DNA of 64,000 bases from Pseudoips prasinana. Taxonomy: Eukaryota; Arthropoda; Insecta; Lepidoptera; Nolidae. The notes below the pieces were generated by a model. The model was not told where the DNA came from, ran no database searches, and saw nothing but the letters and a program-made list of their open reading frames with translations. Shown here in pieces: positions 1 to 10,054 of this stretch. Position numbers and translations under genes: made by a program. The stretch lies in the NCBI GenBank assembly GCA_951640165.1, contig OX621260.1, forward strand, positions 24,632,001 to 24,696,000, read 5' to 3'. Position 1 is the first letter of the stretch; each line of letters opens with the position of its first letter.

Positions 1-3
1 TTC

Positions 4-3000
4 TTGGAAGCCCGATTTCATGCACTCGAGTTTTTAGACACTAAGCAACCTAAACCAAATGTTTGTGTTATTAATAAACCAAAAACACACCATGTTGTTA
101 GTACCGACTATAAAGCCGATGTAATCTTAATGTGTTCATTCTGTGGAGAAAGCCACAAAATTTCAAACTGTAAAACATTTGCTAAGAAAGATTGTGACGA
201 GCGTCGGGAGTTTGCACGAGTTAGTAAGCTTTGTTATAACTGTCTAGGAACAAACCACTCCGTATATTCTTGCCGTCAACATACTAAATGTCACCTTTGT
301 AAGAAGAAGCACCACACACTACTTCACCCAAAATCAAATGTCTATTCTGCTGAAATTATTGATAGTTCAGTAGAAACGAAGGCGGTGGCTGCCAATGTAG
401 CCACCTCTTCCAGCCAAAGCAATACCAAACGCGTTTGTTGTTTTTCGGATGTTCACAACCATGCCCTGTTGGCCACAGCCCTGGTCAACGTTGAGTCAAG
501 AACTGGTACTGGTGTTGTTTTAAGAGCTCTGATGGATCAGGGCTCTCAAGTCTCTTTTATCACAGAGGCTGCAGTACAGTTGCTTGGACTAAAGGAAACA
601 CCGGCTCACACCGACATATTCCGACTAGGCGATGACGTCGGAAACTCAATGCCCTCGAAGTGGATAGTTCGATTTAAATTACAATCACGTGTAGATCCCA
701 CCTTTGTTTTATATGTCGATGCTTATGTATTGAAAAGACTCACGTCCCATCTTCCTGAGAAGAAGATCATTCAGTTATCAGCTTCGTTCTCATCCTTAAA
801 GTTAGCTGACCCGACTTTTGATACGCCTGGGAAAATTGATTTGTTGTTAAGTACGCGTGTAGTCGGAGAAGTTTTATTAAGTGGTTTAGTTAAGGATCCG
901 GGGGGATCTCCAGTCGCCCAAAAGACTAAATTGGGCTGGATCTTGTCTGGTGAGATCCCATCGCCGGTTATCTGTAGGCCAGTATGTTATCATACTGTAG
1001 TACAGTCAGTGGATGTCAATGACCTTTTGCGTAAATTTTGGGAATTAGAATCGGAGCCTTCAGGTCATAGTACGATTTTAACTGAGGAAGAACAAAAATG
1101 CGAGGATTTCTACTCTAAAACCACCAAACGCGACGCGACCGGGAGGTATGTTGTAAAACTACCATTCAAAACTGAGTCGCCTAGTTGCACGTTTGGGGGA
1201 TCAGAGGTCATTGCCCGTAGGCGCTTTCTCAACCTAGAAAAAAGACTTTTAAAAGACTCGGAATTTAGGTCACAGTATAGCGCTGTTATAAACGAATATA
1301 TACAGCTGGGACATGCTGAGGTTGTCCCACAAAAAGAATTAGGTAAGGATGCGTTCTACTTACCTCATCACGCGGTGGTGCGTGAGGATAAAAGCACCAC
1401 AAAGGTTAGGGTCGTCTTTGACGCTTCATGTTCAGGCCACAATGGTATATCATTAAATAGAGAATTAATGGTTGGCCCAACCCTTCAACCTGATTTGCGT
1501 CAAATTATTATGCGGTGGCGGTGTCACCCTGTAAGTTTGGTCGCAGACATCGTGAAAATGTACCGTCAGGTTAAGGTTGCAGATGAGGATGTTGATTATC
1601 AGCGCATTTTGTGGCGTGACAATCCAATTGATGAATTAAAACATATTCGATTGTTGCGGGTTACCTTTGGAACATCTTCTGCGCCATACCTAGCGGTACG
1701 GTCTCTGCAACAACTAGCTCGGGATGAAGGAAATGATTTTCCTCTGGTGGCAGACAAGCTGCTTACATCGTGCTACGTAGATGACATTTTGACAGGTTGT
1801 CAGTCTGTCGCCGAAGGGGAGCTTATTTATCACCAGCTGAATCAATTGTTACGTCGCGGGGGTTTCGAGTTACAAAAGTGGTCCAGCAGTAGTGACGAAT
1901 TGTTACACAAAATGAACGAAAATATTGATAAGCAGGATAATTTGGAGCTTAAGATGGATACGGTTACTAAAATTTTAGGATTAACTTATCAACGAAAGTT
2001 AGATGAATTTAGATACACAGTGCATCTCCCCCCATACGAGGGTCTCATAACCAAGCGGAAGGTGATCTCTGACATCGCTCGCTTATTTGACCCTCTTGGT
2101 TGGTTAGCGCCGGTGATAGTAACAGCCAAGGTATTCATTCAACGCCTGTGGATAACAGGATTGGAATGGGATGATCCACTTCCAGATCACCTGTTAAAAG
2201 AATGGCTTAGTTATAGAAATAATCTTAACCATCTTAAGGATTTCCGGCTGCCCCGATGGATCCACTCGAGTCAACTTGACGTCCTGCTAGAGTTGCACGG
2301 ATTCTGTGACGCCTCCAATGTCGCGTATGCAGCCGCTGTCTATACTCGTTCTATTGATGCCAACGGTCAAGTTCATGTTAGTCTAGTTGCAGCTAAGACC
2401 AAGGTGGCCCCCGTCAAACAGGTATCCATACCTCGTTTGGAATTATGTGGCGCTGTGCTGCTTTCAAAACTTCTGCGTGAAGTTTCCGACACCTTGGGTA
2501 TCTGCAAGCAAAATATACATGCCTGGACTGACTCGACAGTGGTGCTCGCCTGGCTGAGCAGCCACCCCAGTCGCTGGAAGACGTTCGTCGGCAATAGAGT
2601 GTCTGAAATACTTACTGTTATGGAGAATAGGCAGTGGTCGCATGTCCAGTCCGGTGACAATCCTGCAGACAGCGCATCGCGCGGTGTGAATCCTTCCGAA
2701 TGCGCTAACCTAGAGTTGTGGACACAGGGACCTAGTTGGCTGAAAAATAAGGAAATTAATTATAGTAGAAAGGAAATTAAAGAAACTAACTTAGAGGAGA
2801 GAAAGTCGTTAGTAACGTGCAACACGGTAGTAAAAGGAATAGGTAACGAGTCTATAATTTCAAGATATTCATCGCTTAGAAAACTTACTAGAGTAGTAGC
2901 TTATTGTAAAAGGTTCTTAAAGTTTAAAAATAAAAATTACACTACTAGATTTGATAACTTCCTAACACATTCTGAAATTCAAGGGGCATTATTTACCTGT

Positions 3001-4335
3001 GTGAAATTATGTCAAGGGGAACATTTTGGGTCCGAGATAAATATTTTAAAGATAAAGGGAGAAATTAATAAAAAGGGAGTACTTACCTCGCTCAATCCGT
3101 ATCTGGATGAGGAACACATTTTGAGAGTTGGTGGTAGGTTACAAAGGGCCAACCTTCACGAAGACTCGAAACATCCTATAATTCTTCCTCGTAAGTCACA
3201 TTTAACACACCTCCTCATCGCTGACGCTCATGAGAAAACGTTACATGGTGGGCCTCAGTTAGTACTTAATTATTTACGATCCAAATATTGGATAGTAAAT
3301 GCAAAGGATACCATAAGGCACTACGTACGCAGATGTGTAGTTTGCATCCGTCATTCCGCTCGGTCAGTACATCCTTTAATGGGAACATTGCCGTCTGCTA
3401 GGGTCAATGCTAGCCGTCCTTTCTTTAGAAGTGGCGTGGACTATGCTGGTCCCATTAGCATCCGCCCTACCAAAGGTCGCGGTTATCACTCCATAAAAGG
3501 CTACATATGTTTATTCGTGTGTATGGCCACTCGAGCCATTCATTTGGAAGTCGTCAGTGACATGACATCTGAAGCCTTTTTGGCAGCCTTCAAGCGCTTT
3601 GTAGCGAAGAGAGGTCATTGTGGAGAGATGTGGAGCGATAACGGCACCACTTTCGTTGGAGCTAACAAGGAATTGAAGGCGTTGTTCAAACACGAAAGGT
3701 CCGGCATAGCACCTGATATTGCTGATTGGTTGGCAACAAACGGCACAACTTGGAGCTTTATTCCACCCCACTCTCCAAACTTTGGAGGGCTTTGGGAGGC
3801 TGGAGTAAAGTCAACAAAATATCACCTTAAAAGAGTGATTGGTATAAGCACACTCACTTTTGAGGAACTGACAACAGTACTCACACAAATAGAAGCCTGT
3901 CTGAACTCCAGGCCCATTTCTACAATTAGCACTAACCCGGAAGATCCATGTCCATTGACACCGGGTCATTTTATAGTAGGTGAGCCGTTACTTCTCATAC
4001 CCGAAATGAATTTTGAGAATTCCAATGTTAGTACTTTGAGAAGATGGCAGTTGACACAACGCATGGTTCAGGACTTCTGGCGTAGGTGGTCGCGTGAATA
4101 TCTAGTTCAATTTCACCAAAGGAACAAATGGGCACATCAAACCGTAGAACCGAAATTGGGTGACGTAGTGTTAGTTATGGAAAATGATCTTCCACCTGCA
4201 AGATGGCTCTACGGTCTCATCACCGAAAAGCATACTGGCTCGGATAATATCACAAGAGTAGTTTCCTTGCGCTGTAAAGGTTCCACAATTAAAAGACCAG
4301 TGTCAAAATTAATTGTGCTGCCTGTAGCTTCATAA
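4..4335 (+). CDS. BEL/Pao retrotransposon gag-pol polyprotein, 5' end outside window
   Basis: Polyprotein that would supply the nucleocapsid, protease, reverse transcriptase, RNase H and integrase of a BEL/Pao LTR retrotransposon. Seen in order: cysteine/histidine knuckles at about residues 44-109; a protease motif MDQGSQ near 177; reverse transcriptase with CYVDD near 590-594; RNase H motifs (FCDAS, AWTDS, NPADSASRG); an integrase zinc region (HEKTLHGG followed by CVVC); and the integrase triad D1146, D1212, E1265. The C-terminus has the tail usual for BEL integrases. There is no internal stop or frameshift over 1443 residues. The first codon is TTG and the frame is open at the left edge, so the true start and most of gag lie upstream. 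The protease has D-Q-G where many retroelements have D-S/T-G; I believe this is common in insect BEL elements. Confidence 0.95.
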   Translation: MEARFHALEFLDTKQPKPNVCVINKPKTHHVVSTDYKADVILMCSFCGESHKISNCKTFAKKDCDERREFARVSKLCYNCLGTNHSVYSCRQHTKCHLCKKKHHTLLHPKSNVYSAEIIDSSVETKAVAANVATSSSQSNTKRVCCFSDVHNHALLATALVNVESRTGTGVVLRALMDQGSQVSFITEAAVQLLGLKETPAHTDIFRLGDDVGNSMPSKWIVRFKLQSRVDPTFVLYVDAYVLKRLTSHLPEKKIIQLSASFSSLKLADPTFDTPGKIDLLLSTRVVGEVLLSGLVKDPGGSPVAQKTKLGWILSGEIPSPVICRPVCYHTVVQSVDVNDLLRKFWELESEPSGHSTILTEEEQKCEDFYSKTTKRDATGRYVVKLPFKTESPSCTFGGSEVIARRRFLNLEKRLLKDSEFRSQYSAVINEYIQLGHAEVVPQKELGKDAFYLPHHAVVREDKSTTKVRVVFDASCSGHNGISLNRELMVGPTLQPDLRQIIMRWRCHPVSLVADIVKMYRQVKVADEDVDYQRILWRDNPIDELKHIRLLRVTFGTSSAPYLAVRSLQQLARDEGNDFPLVADKLLTSCYVDDILTGCQSVAEGELIYHQLNQLLRRGGFELQKWSSSSDELLHKMNENIDKQDNLELKMDTVTKILGLTYQRKLDEFRYTVHLPPYEGLITKRKVISDIARLFDPLGWLAPVIVTAKVFIQRLWITGLEWDDPLPDHLLKEWLSYRNNLNHLKDFRLPRWIHSSQLDVLLELHGFCDASNVAYAAAVYTRSIDANGQVHVSLVAAKTKVAPVKQVSIPRLELCGAVLLSKLLREVSDTLGICKQNIHAWTDSTVVLAWLSSHPSRWKTFVGNRVSEILTVMENRQWSHVQSGDNPADSASRGVNPSECANLELWTQGPSWLKNKEINYSRKEIKETNLEERKSLVTCNTVVKGIGNESIISRYSSLRKLTRVVAYCKRFLKFKNKNYTTRFDNFLTHSEIQGALFTCVKLCQGEHFGSEINILKIKGEINKKGVLTSLNPYLDEEHILRVGGRLQRANLHEDSKHPIILPRKSHLTHLLIADAHEKTLHGGPQLVLNYLRSKYWIVNAKDTIRHYVRRCVVCIRHSARSVHPLMGTLPSARVNASRPFFRSGVDYAGPISIRPTKGRGYHSIKGYICLFVCMATRAIHLEVVSDMTSEAFLAAFKRFVAKRGHCGEMWSDNGTTFVGANKELKALFKHERSGIAPDIADWLATNGTTWSFIPPHSPNFGGLWEAGVKSTKYHLKRVIGISTLTFEELTTVLTQIEACLNSRPISTISTNPEDPCPLTPGHFIVGEPLLLIPEMNFENSNVSTLRRWQLTQRMVQDFWRRWSREYLVQFHQRNKWAHQTVEPKLGDVVLVMENDLPPARWLYGLITEKHTGSDNITRVVSLRCKGSTIKRPVSKLIVLPVAS

Positions 4336-4559
4336 CAGTGTTTATTTTTTACTTTTATTGAATTAATGTTAAGGATCAATTAATTGTTCGTTAAGTTTAA
4401 AATTAAGCTTATATAGGGTTGGATTTTGTAATAGTTTTGTTGTTCACATACAGTCCACTAATGGTTAACGTTCTACTAAATATTGTATTTTGTTTCATGG
4501 TGGGCGGTCATTCAGTTTGTATATTTAAGTTCTGGACATTCTGTCCATGGTGGGCGGGA
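4336..4559 (+). other. BEL/Pao 3' untranslated region with polypurine tract
   Basis: AT-rich stretch between the pol stop and the LTR. A purine-rich block GGTGGGCGGGA ends exactly where the LTR begins with TG, which is the expected polypurine tract for plus-strand priming. A second copy of the core (GGTGGGCGG) lies about 55 bases upstream, near 4500. The BEL element at 24.6-30.8 kb has the same core (GTGGGCGGCA) in the same place. Confidence 0.6.
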
Positions 4560-4864
4560 TGTTCGTTCCCAACTTCACGTGCTATTCAATAGATGGCGCT
4601 ATTGTGAGTTCACGAGGAAGTTCAATAGATGGCGCTATTGTGAGTTCACGAGGAAGTTCAATAGATGGCGCTATTGTGAGTTCACGGGGAGATCAATAGA
4701 TGGCGTTATAGAGTTGCCATTACTGATTCCTAGATCTCGCTATTGAGATTTTCCGCCCATATCATAAGTTAAGTGATTTTGATGCAATAAAGTTGTATTT
4801 GCTTTGGATACAAATCGTGGTTTTATTTAACCTACTACCTCTGGAAGAAGTCTAAGTTCGTACA
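4560..4864 (+). repeat. 3' LTR of the BEL/Pao element (about 305 bp)
   Basis: Starts TGTTCG right after the polypurine tract and ends GTACA, giving TG...CA ends. It contains an AATAAA signal near 4785. The sequence immediately after it is the interior of a SINE in reverse orientation, so the element inserted into that SINE. The partner 5' LTR and the other target-site copy are left of the window, so both boundaries are inferred from one side only. Confidence 0.6.
4585..4713 (+). repeat. 36-bp tandem repeat inside the LTR, 3.5 copies
   Basis: Direct repeats begin at 4585, 4621 and 4657, with a shortened fourth at about 4693. Each contains AGATGGCGCTATTGTGAG. The first two are identical over 36 bp; the third and fourth diverge at their ends. 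Being in the U3/R part of the LTR, they could act as repeated transcription-factor sites, but that is inference. Confidence 0.85.
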
Positions 4865-5078
4865 CCATCTGATCCCAAACCAAGCAGAGCTTGTACTATG
4901 GAAACCAGATAACTGTTGTACTACTTATCACTACTATATACGTATATACATAATTACACCCAGACTCAGGACAAACATACATTTTCATGCACACAAATAT
5001 CTGTCCTGGGTGGGAATCGAACCCACGATCTCCAGCGTGAGAAGCAAGCATTTGCCAACCACTCCCAACAAGCCCGTC
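4865..5078 (-). repeat. tRNA-headed SINE, family A, reverse copy truncated at its 3' end
   Basis: On the minus strand it reads a tRNA-like head (GACGGGCTTGTTGGGAG, then B-box GGTTCGATTCCC), then the family body with TATTTGTGTGCATG, and a tail shared by all copies (ATCTGGTTTCCATAGTAC, GCTCTGCTTGGTTTGGGATC). The last part of the tail is cut off by the BEL LTR. Other copies in this window start near 5158, 9765, 17454, 31895, 34214 and 53374. Confidence 0.75.
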
Positions 5079-5157
5079 AAAAATATTAATCCTCTACCTT
5101 ATGAGACTATCTAGTACAACCACCTCAAAAAGCATGGCCGTTATTCGGCAGACATGA

Positions 5158-5411
5158 TGAATAATAATATCTAGGGACAATGTCTCACAGATCATCCTGG
5201 CCCCAAACTAAGCAAAGCTTGTACTATGGGTACCAGGCGACTATATACATACTTATATTGATAGATAAATACTTATATACATAGAAAACATCCCTGACTC
5301 AGAAACAAATATTCGTGTTCATCACACAAATATTTGCACTTACCGGGATTCGAACCCAGGACCACCAGCTTCGTAGGCAGGAGCACTACCAACTAGGCTA
5401 CGGTGACCGTC
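5158..5411 (-). repeat. SINE family A, variant head, reverse copy
   Basis: Same body and tail as the neighbouring copy but with a different tRNA-like head: on the minus strand it has TAGCCTAGTTGGTAGTGC (A-box-like) and GGGTTCGAATCCC (B-box). This head is closer to a real tRNA than the main family's and may mark a subfamily. It ends with the shared ATATTATTATT tail. Confidence 0.7.
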
Positions 5412-6091
5412 ATATATCATATTATTGACTTCCAGTCTTATTTAAAAACGCTACTTAAATTTAAGCCGGCCGCTCAACCATGGTTTATCAAATTTTTCAT
5501 TTAAAAACACGATTTTACTTTGACCCGCGGTTGAGCTATGTCAAAATTTAAACCACGTCGGCCCCTGGTTTAAAGCTTGCTCAAATATGGCGGATTTTAT
5601 TTGCATCAGCTGACGTTTTGTTTGACGTTTGTTTGTGAATGGAGGTTTTATTGAAATTACTAACCGTTTTAATTTTTAAATAAATACTGAATTCCAGTGG
5701 GAATCTTATCACAAACTTCAAATCCACCGAAGAAAATCAATAGTCCTTGAAAATGCACTGTTACGATCATAAATCTATCATTCCATGTCTACCATAGAGC
5801 AAAAATCATAAAGTTTTGATACATAATCCGATTTAGTCGATTAATTTTGGTCAAGCTCTATACCAGTCTCAGAAATGTTGACAGTGTAAAATAAAATGAC
5901 GTTACTTAGCTGAGAAACCTTTAATTAGGGTTTTTAAATAAAGTAATAGTTGAGCGGGGTTTAAGTGGTTGAGCAGGGTTTAGCTGAGACATGGGTAAGC
6001 GGCGAATCAAGGAATTATTTTAAATAAGAGTGTTCAATTGTAAGAATAATTCGTACTTTTGTTATAATTATTCTTGTCTCTAAGTTTTAAT
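5412..6091. other. Unassigned non-coding stretch
   Basis: No coding frame that I believe. The left end (GCCGGCCGCTCAACCATGG) and the right end (GGTTGAGCAGGGTTTAGC near 5970, then AAGCGGCGAATC) carry weakly similar, oppositely oriented GCTCAACC motifs. This might be a degraded inverted-repeat element, but the match is too poor to call. Confidence 0.3.
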
Positions 6092-6180
6092 ATCATCATC
6101 ATCATCATATCAGCCGAAAGACGTCCACTGCTGGACAAAGGCCTCCCCCAAAGATCTCCACAATTGCCGGTCTGTGGAGT
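6092..6180 (-). mobile_element. RTE-type LINE, 3' terminal fragment
   Basis: Minus-strand translation gives the end of an RTE reverse-transcriptase protein (residues like LGEAFVQQWTSFG then stop) followed by an (ATG)n tail, seen on the plus strand as (ATC)n at 6092-6110. It is severely 5' truncated. The same tail recurs at 10375, 34795 and 53578. Confidence 0.75.
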
Positions 6181-6240
6181 TTTAATATAGTTCCCATGAA
6201 AATAATCCAGAGTGTATGGGGATTATATTCATAAAATTAT

Positions 6241-6465
6241 TCATACATTCGCTGTGTGGTGACGTTCCCGTGGGGGGCGTAGAAATCGTCCCGAGGGAAT
6301 ACCTACCAGAGAACGGGTAGCAGCGTTTTCCTGTGAACTATGACCATCAAATTGCGATCGCCAACCCGTCTGCCAAGCGTGGCGATTATGGGCCATTATG
6401 GGCCTATCAATGGGGAAGCTTTTGTCCAGCAGTGGACGTAATTTGGCTGACATGATGATATTCAT
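6241..6465 (+). mobile_element. RTE-like LINE or SINE tail, plus strand
   Basis: Contains TGTCCAGCAGTGGACGTAAT followed by GGCTGACATGATGATAT, the RTE-type 3' end in forward orientation. It is preceded by a non-coding stretch (CAAATTGCGATCGCCAACCC) that I recognise as a common lepidopteran dispersed repeat. No open frame of useful length. Confidence 0.5.
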
Positions 6466-6536
6466 AGAATTAGTGTGACATTGACACTTTAGAAGTATAC
6501 ACGTAAATAGAATTAGAGACCTAACTTATACTGTAA

Positions 6537-6834
6537 CTAGCTGTGCCCCGCGGTTTTACCCGCGTTAAATTTTATAAATTATCACAGCTCCTGCCCCATA
6601 TGTGATAGTGCGATAATATGTAGCCTATAATATGTTGACCCAACCTCTTAGTAATATTCATGCAAAATTTGAAGTAAATCCATGCCGTACTTTCTGAGTT
6701 TAGCCTGGACATACATACAGATAAACAGACAAAAATTCTAAAAAGTATATTTTTGACTTCGATATCGATTGTAGATCACGCCCCAAGTATCCTTTTTTAA
6801 AAATATTCAATGTACAGTTTTGACTTTCCTACGA
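6537..6834 (-). mobile_element. Non-autonomous Helitron-like element, about 298 bp
   Basis: On the minus strand it begins TCGTAGGAAAGTCAAAAC after an A and ends with a CGCGG...CCGCG-type hairpin, GGGGCACAG and CTAG before a T. Those are hallmarks of Helitrons: 5' TC, 3' hairpin about 10 bp before CTRR, insertion between A and T. No coding capacity. Five further copies lie in the window, including one split by a Penelope element. The class is inferred from the ends only. Confidence 0.65.
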
Positions 6835-7387
6835 TTTTATTATATGTATTGATACTACGACTACTAATGAAATTAAAACATTTTACCTCGCAATCGCTAG
6901 GAAAATTACAAAGACGTTTCTTCGAACTAAACATTTCCAATTACTACTGGATAATTTATATTTTTTACGAAGATTAATAGAATTTACAGCAGTTCTCTCA
7001 GAAGACTGATAGTTAGGATTCCAGCGGCACGCCGGGTACCAACGAAATTGCTTCACTAAAAGCATCTTATTTAGTATTCAAACTTAGTACACAAGGTTGC
7101 CATTCAAATTGAGATACACTAGTGAAAAGGCTGCTTACAGAACTCGTCAGCTGAATGAAAACACTTCTGCGAATCCTTTAATAATGTAAAACACGTAATA
7201 GACCAATTTACTGCAACTACTAGAGACTTTATACAACTAACCATAGCAAGAATGTAATAACTGGGCGGGTATTAATATCAGGGTATTACCGTAACCCATA
7301 TAAATACCTTCGTAGGCTCCACCTTTCAGACGGAGCGGCGACGACAGGTAATGGCATATAATTTTCATTGCCTACATATAGTAGGAG
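6835..7387. other. Non-coding stretch, nothing recognised
   Basis: AT-rich, short frames only. I see no repeat shared with the rest of the window and no RNA gene. Confidence 0.4.
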
Positions 7388-8222
7388 AGCTGGCACGCAT
7401 TTTAGGGTAGGTATTTGAGGCAAGCTGAAATCCTGCCTCACCTCGAGGCCTGGGTGGGAAGGAAGGGCGGTTGCGTCACCTACAGACTGACTCAGATACT
7501 CACCGGACACGGGTGTTTCGGTGAGTATCTGTGCCGGATCGGCCGAGAAGTGACGACACACTGTCACCATTGCGGGAGCGACCTGGACTCTGCCCAGCAT
7601 ACGCTGGAGGAGTGCCCGGCCTGGGAGGCCGAGAGACGAGTCCTGGTCGCTGAAATCGGACGGGATCTTTCGCCGCCAGCAGTCGTGTATGCGATGCTGG
7701 CTGGCGACTCCACCAAATGGGACGCCGTGGTCTCCTTCTGCGAAGCAGTCATGCTCCAGAAGGAGGCCGCCGAGCGGGATCGGGAGCGAGCCGACCCCGT
7801 TCGTAGACGGAGGAGGCGTCGGGGCGGCGGCGGCAGCCGTTAGCCCTACTCCCCTCGGGGTTGCGGTGGCAGTATGAGAAGTGTCCTCTACTGCCGCCAT
7901 ATGCAAGCAGCCCCGGGAAGACAGCGAACTGTTTGTGGCACAGTCGCTGTGCCGTACTGGCAGGAGTCGGCAAATGGGGAGGGCAACTCACAGTCCTCCC
8001 CGGGTGCGTGTCCCGACCATCTGGGACACGGCGCAAAAGGGGGGCACCGGAGCAGCATACCCGCGTTCCCGGGGCTCCCCCCATCAGGCGCCAGAAGAAG
8101 TCCACGGCAGGTTAGGTTTAGTCGGTGCGAGTCCGACATACCCACCCGCAGACACTTTTTGCGGGTGGCATGCATTAGCATTCCCCCTGCCTTATCAAAA
8201 AAAAAAAAAAAAAAAAAAAAAA
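7388..8222 (+). mobile_element. R1-type LINE, 5'-truncated 3' end with poly(A)
   Basis: Unlike its surroundings this stretch is GC-rich. It holds the C-terminal end of an R1-clade ORF2 (7415-7843), a GC-rich 3' untranslated region and a run of about 27 A at 8196-8222. R1-family elements usually target 28S rDNA, but relatives are dispersed in Lepidoptera; no rDNA is visible here. The exact 5' truncation point is uncertain. Confidence 0.8.
7415..7843 (+). pseudogene. R1-type LINE ORF2, C-terminal fragment
   Basis: 142 residues covering only the end of ORF2. It contains the C-terminal zinc knuckle (HCHHCGSDLDSAQHTLEECP, pattern C-x2-C-x8-H-x4-C), then an acidic/helical stretch and a basic tail rich in arginine and glycine. 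In the R1 family this knuckle follows the reverse transcriptase and is thought to help bind RNA. The start given is a convenience: the real protein would begin several kilobases upstream, and that part is absent. Confidence 0.8.
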
Positions 8223-8510
8223 GCTCTTGGACTAATACGTACTAAATTGGTTGCTCTAGAGTTTGTGGGGATTATTTATTAGAATAAAAGCACGTAGTAA
8301 CTTCCCGGAGCATAGTAGTTGGGTATGCTACACGCTCGTGACTTAAGGTGACCCGGTGGTTGCCATCCATCTAGACTGCAGTTGTGCAGTCTAGATCCTG
8401 CACACTACCTATATCTTGTAAGTCCTGTCGAATAGGCGTCCCTTCAGTGCATATACTACACAGTGCATTACTATAATAAAATAAAAACATAATATTGATA
8501 CGTGAAGCAA
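8223..8510. other. Non-coding stretch, nothing recognised
   Basis: Contains a short palindromic segment near 8370-8395 (CTAGACTGCAGTTGTGCAGTCTAG), but no gene or known repeat that I can name. Confidence 0.3.
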
Positions 8511-8518
8511 AAGCGTTG

Positions 8519-9253
8519 GGCTTAGTAGCGGTTTCGCCTTAATTTCGTTCGCCCGAATTGGCCGAATGAACTACTTTCAATTTTGAACATTTTTTAGGGC
8601 CGGTTTCGCCCGAGGCAAATTTAATGGCGGGCGAATCAGGTCAAGCGAAATTCAGTAATGTACGATTCGCCCAAATACAACTATACCTCAAAAAAAATAT
8701 CCTTTATTTAATAATGAATTGTGAAATTTTATAAAAAAAGTACACAATTGTTACTTATAATAAACGTCTACACATTTTATGCATGCACTTTATGCAGTTA
8801 TGTTGTTTTACTGTCAGTATTTTAGACACACTCAATCAAATGATGGGAAACACGCCGCACAATTTGCAAATGAGTGACAAATACAACGTTATACTACTAT
8901 CTTTTGTGTTCCTGTGGGTGCGTTTATTTGCTATGTCTTTACTTCTATCGCTGAGGAACAAAAGTCATTGTACATATTATCTAGTACGTTACTTACTATT
9001 ATCGAGTAACAGATGCCCCTAAGTAAATCCTCTTTAAAAATAATTGTACATGGTGCGCTCGACTGTACTACTTAATTTTTCTGAGGTATAATGGTATTTG
9101 GGCGAATAGTACATTACTAAATTTTACTGAACCTGATTCGTCCGCTATTAAATTTGTCTCGGTCGAAATCGGCCCTAAAAAATATTCAATATCAAAAGTA
9201 GTTCATTCGCCCGATTTGGGCGAGCAAAATTAGGGCGAAACCGCTACTAACCC
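8519..9253. mobile_element. Foldback DNA transposon with ~175-bp terminal inverted repeats
   Basis: Left arm 8519-8695 and right arm about 9080-9253 are imperfect inverted copies. Matching outer ends read GGCTTAGTAGCGGTTTCGCC and, reversed, GGGTTAGTAGCGGTTTCGCC. The flanks carry the 8-bp direct repeat AAGCGTTG at 8511-8518 and 9254-9261, a clean target-site duplication. The ~385-bp centre has a 79-codon frame (8783-9022) with no recognisable domain, so the element is non-autonomous. An 8-bp duplication fits hAT, P or Merlin-like superfamilies; the ends do not decide between them. Confidence 0.85.
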
Positions 9254-9261
9254 AAGCGTTG

Positions 9262-9764
9262 TACCCTTTTTACGAAAATTGCAGTGACGGAGGAGTATGA
9301 AATTTTGAACAGTTAAAGTTCATATGGAGAAACAGTGCAGAAAGCTAATAATAATTAAAAGCCACGTCACAGTCATAGTCATATTATAGTCAATTTTATT
9401 TATATTCAGCAATAATTTGATTTTTTTTTATCATCAACATGAAACATTGCCAAAAAACCAAGAGGGAATTTTTTTTTGACAAATATGGGGTCATCTTAAC
9501 TTCTGATTACATTAATTTAAATGCATTTAATTTAATAAACTCATTCCCAAGCTATTTGTCATTAAGGTGTAAGGTGTAAAACCTTGTAATAGGCCTTACT
9601 ACACAATTCGGCTTTAATTTTTCTTTTAAATTTATTGATTAACCGATTCCTGGTGTCATTGGGAAGTTTGTTATAGAAGCGTATACACTGCCCCATAAAA
9701 GAGTTACTGATTTTATGACGAAAAGTAGCATGTGTATAAAAAAATTATGCTTATTTTGAGTATT
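9262..9764. other. Non-coding stretch, nothing recognised
   Basis: AT-rich; the part from about 9530 to 9740 resembles lepidopteran LINE 3' untranslated sequence but I cannot assign it. Confidence 0.3.
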
Positions 9765-10005
9765 GACGGGCCTGTTGGCGTGGTTGGTAGATACGCTGGG
9801 TTCGATTCCCACCCGGGACAGATATTTGTATGATGGACATGTCTATTTGTCCTGAGTCTGGGTGTATATAAGTATATATTTACAAAAGAGAAATAGTATA
9901 TGTAGTATATCAGTTATCTGGTTTCCATAGTGCAAGCTCTGCTTAGTTTGGAATCAGAGTAGGTGCCGTGTGTGAATAATGTCCCAGGATATTATTATAA
10001 TTTAT
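9765..10005 (+). repeat. SINE family A, forward copy with a deletion in the head
   Basis: Begins GACGGGCCTGTTGGCGTGG. The segment between the A-box and B-box is shortened: TGGTAGATACGCT runs straight into GGGTTCGATTCCC. The body and tail (ATCTGGTTTCCATAGTGC, GCTTAGTTTGGAATCAG, CCCAGGATATTATTAT) match the other copies. Confidence 0.75.
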
Positions 10006-10054
10006 ACTATCATGGATAAACTTTGTCTCTGTATTTGTCAAGTAGGTTGTTACT

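Noticed and set aside
4439..4864. Earlier LTR start at TGTTGTTCACATAC near 4438
   Set aside because: The purine tract directly before 4560 and the matching layout in the other BEL element favour 4560 as the LTR start.
5340..5411. tRNA-like sequence on the minus strand
   Set aside because: Followed by the body and tail of SINE family A; treated as a SINE head, not a tRNA gene.
7286..7906. 206-codon minus-strand frame in GC-rich DNA
   Set aside because: Antisense of the R1-type LINE C-terminus; length comes from GC-rich codons and lack of stops.
8783..9022. 79-codon frame inside the foldback element
   Set aside because: No transposase motif and too short; probably chance.
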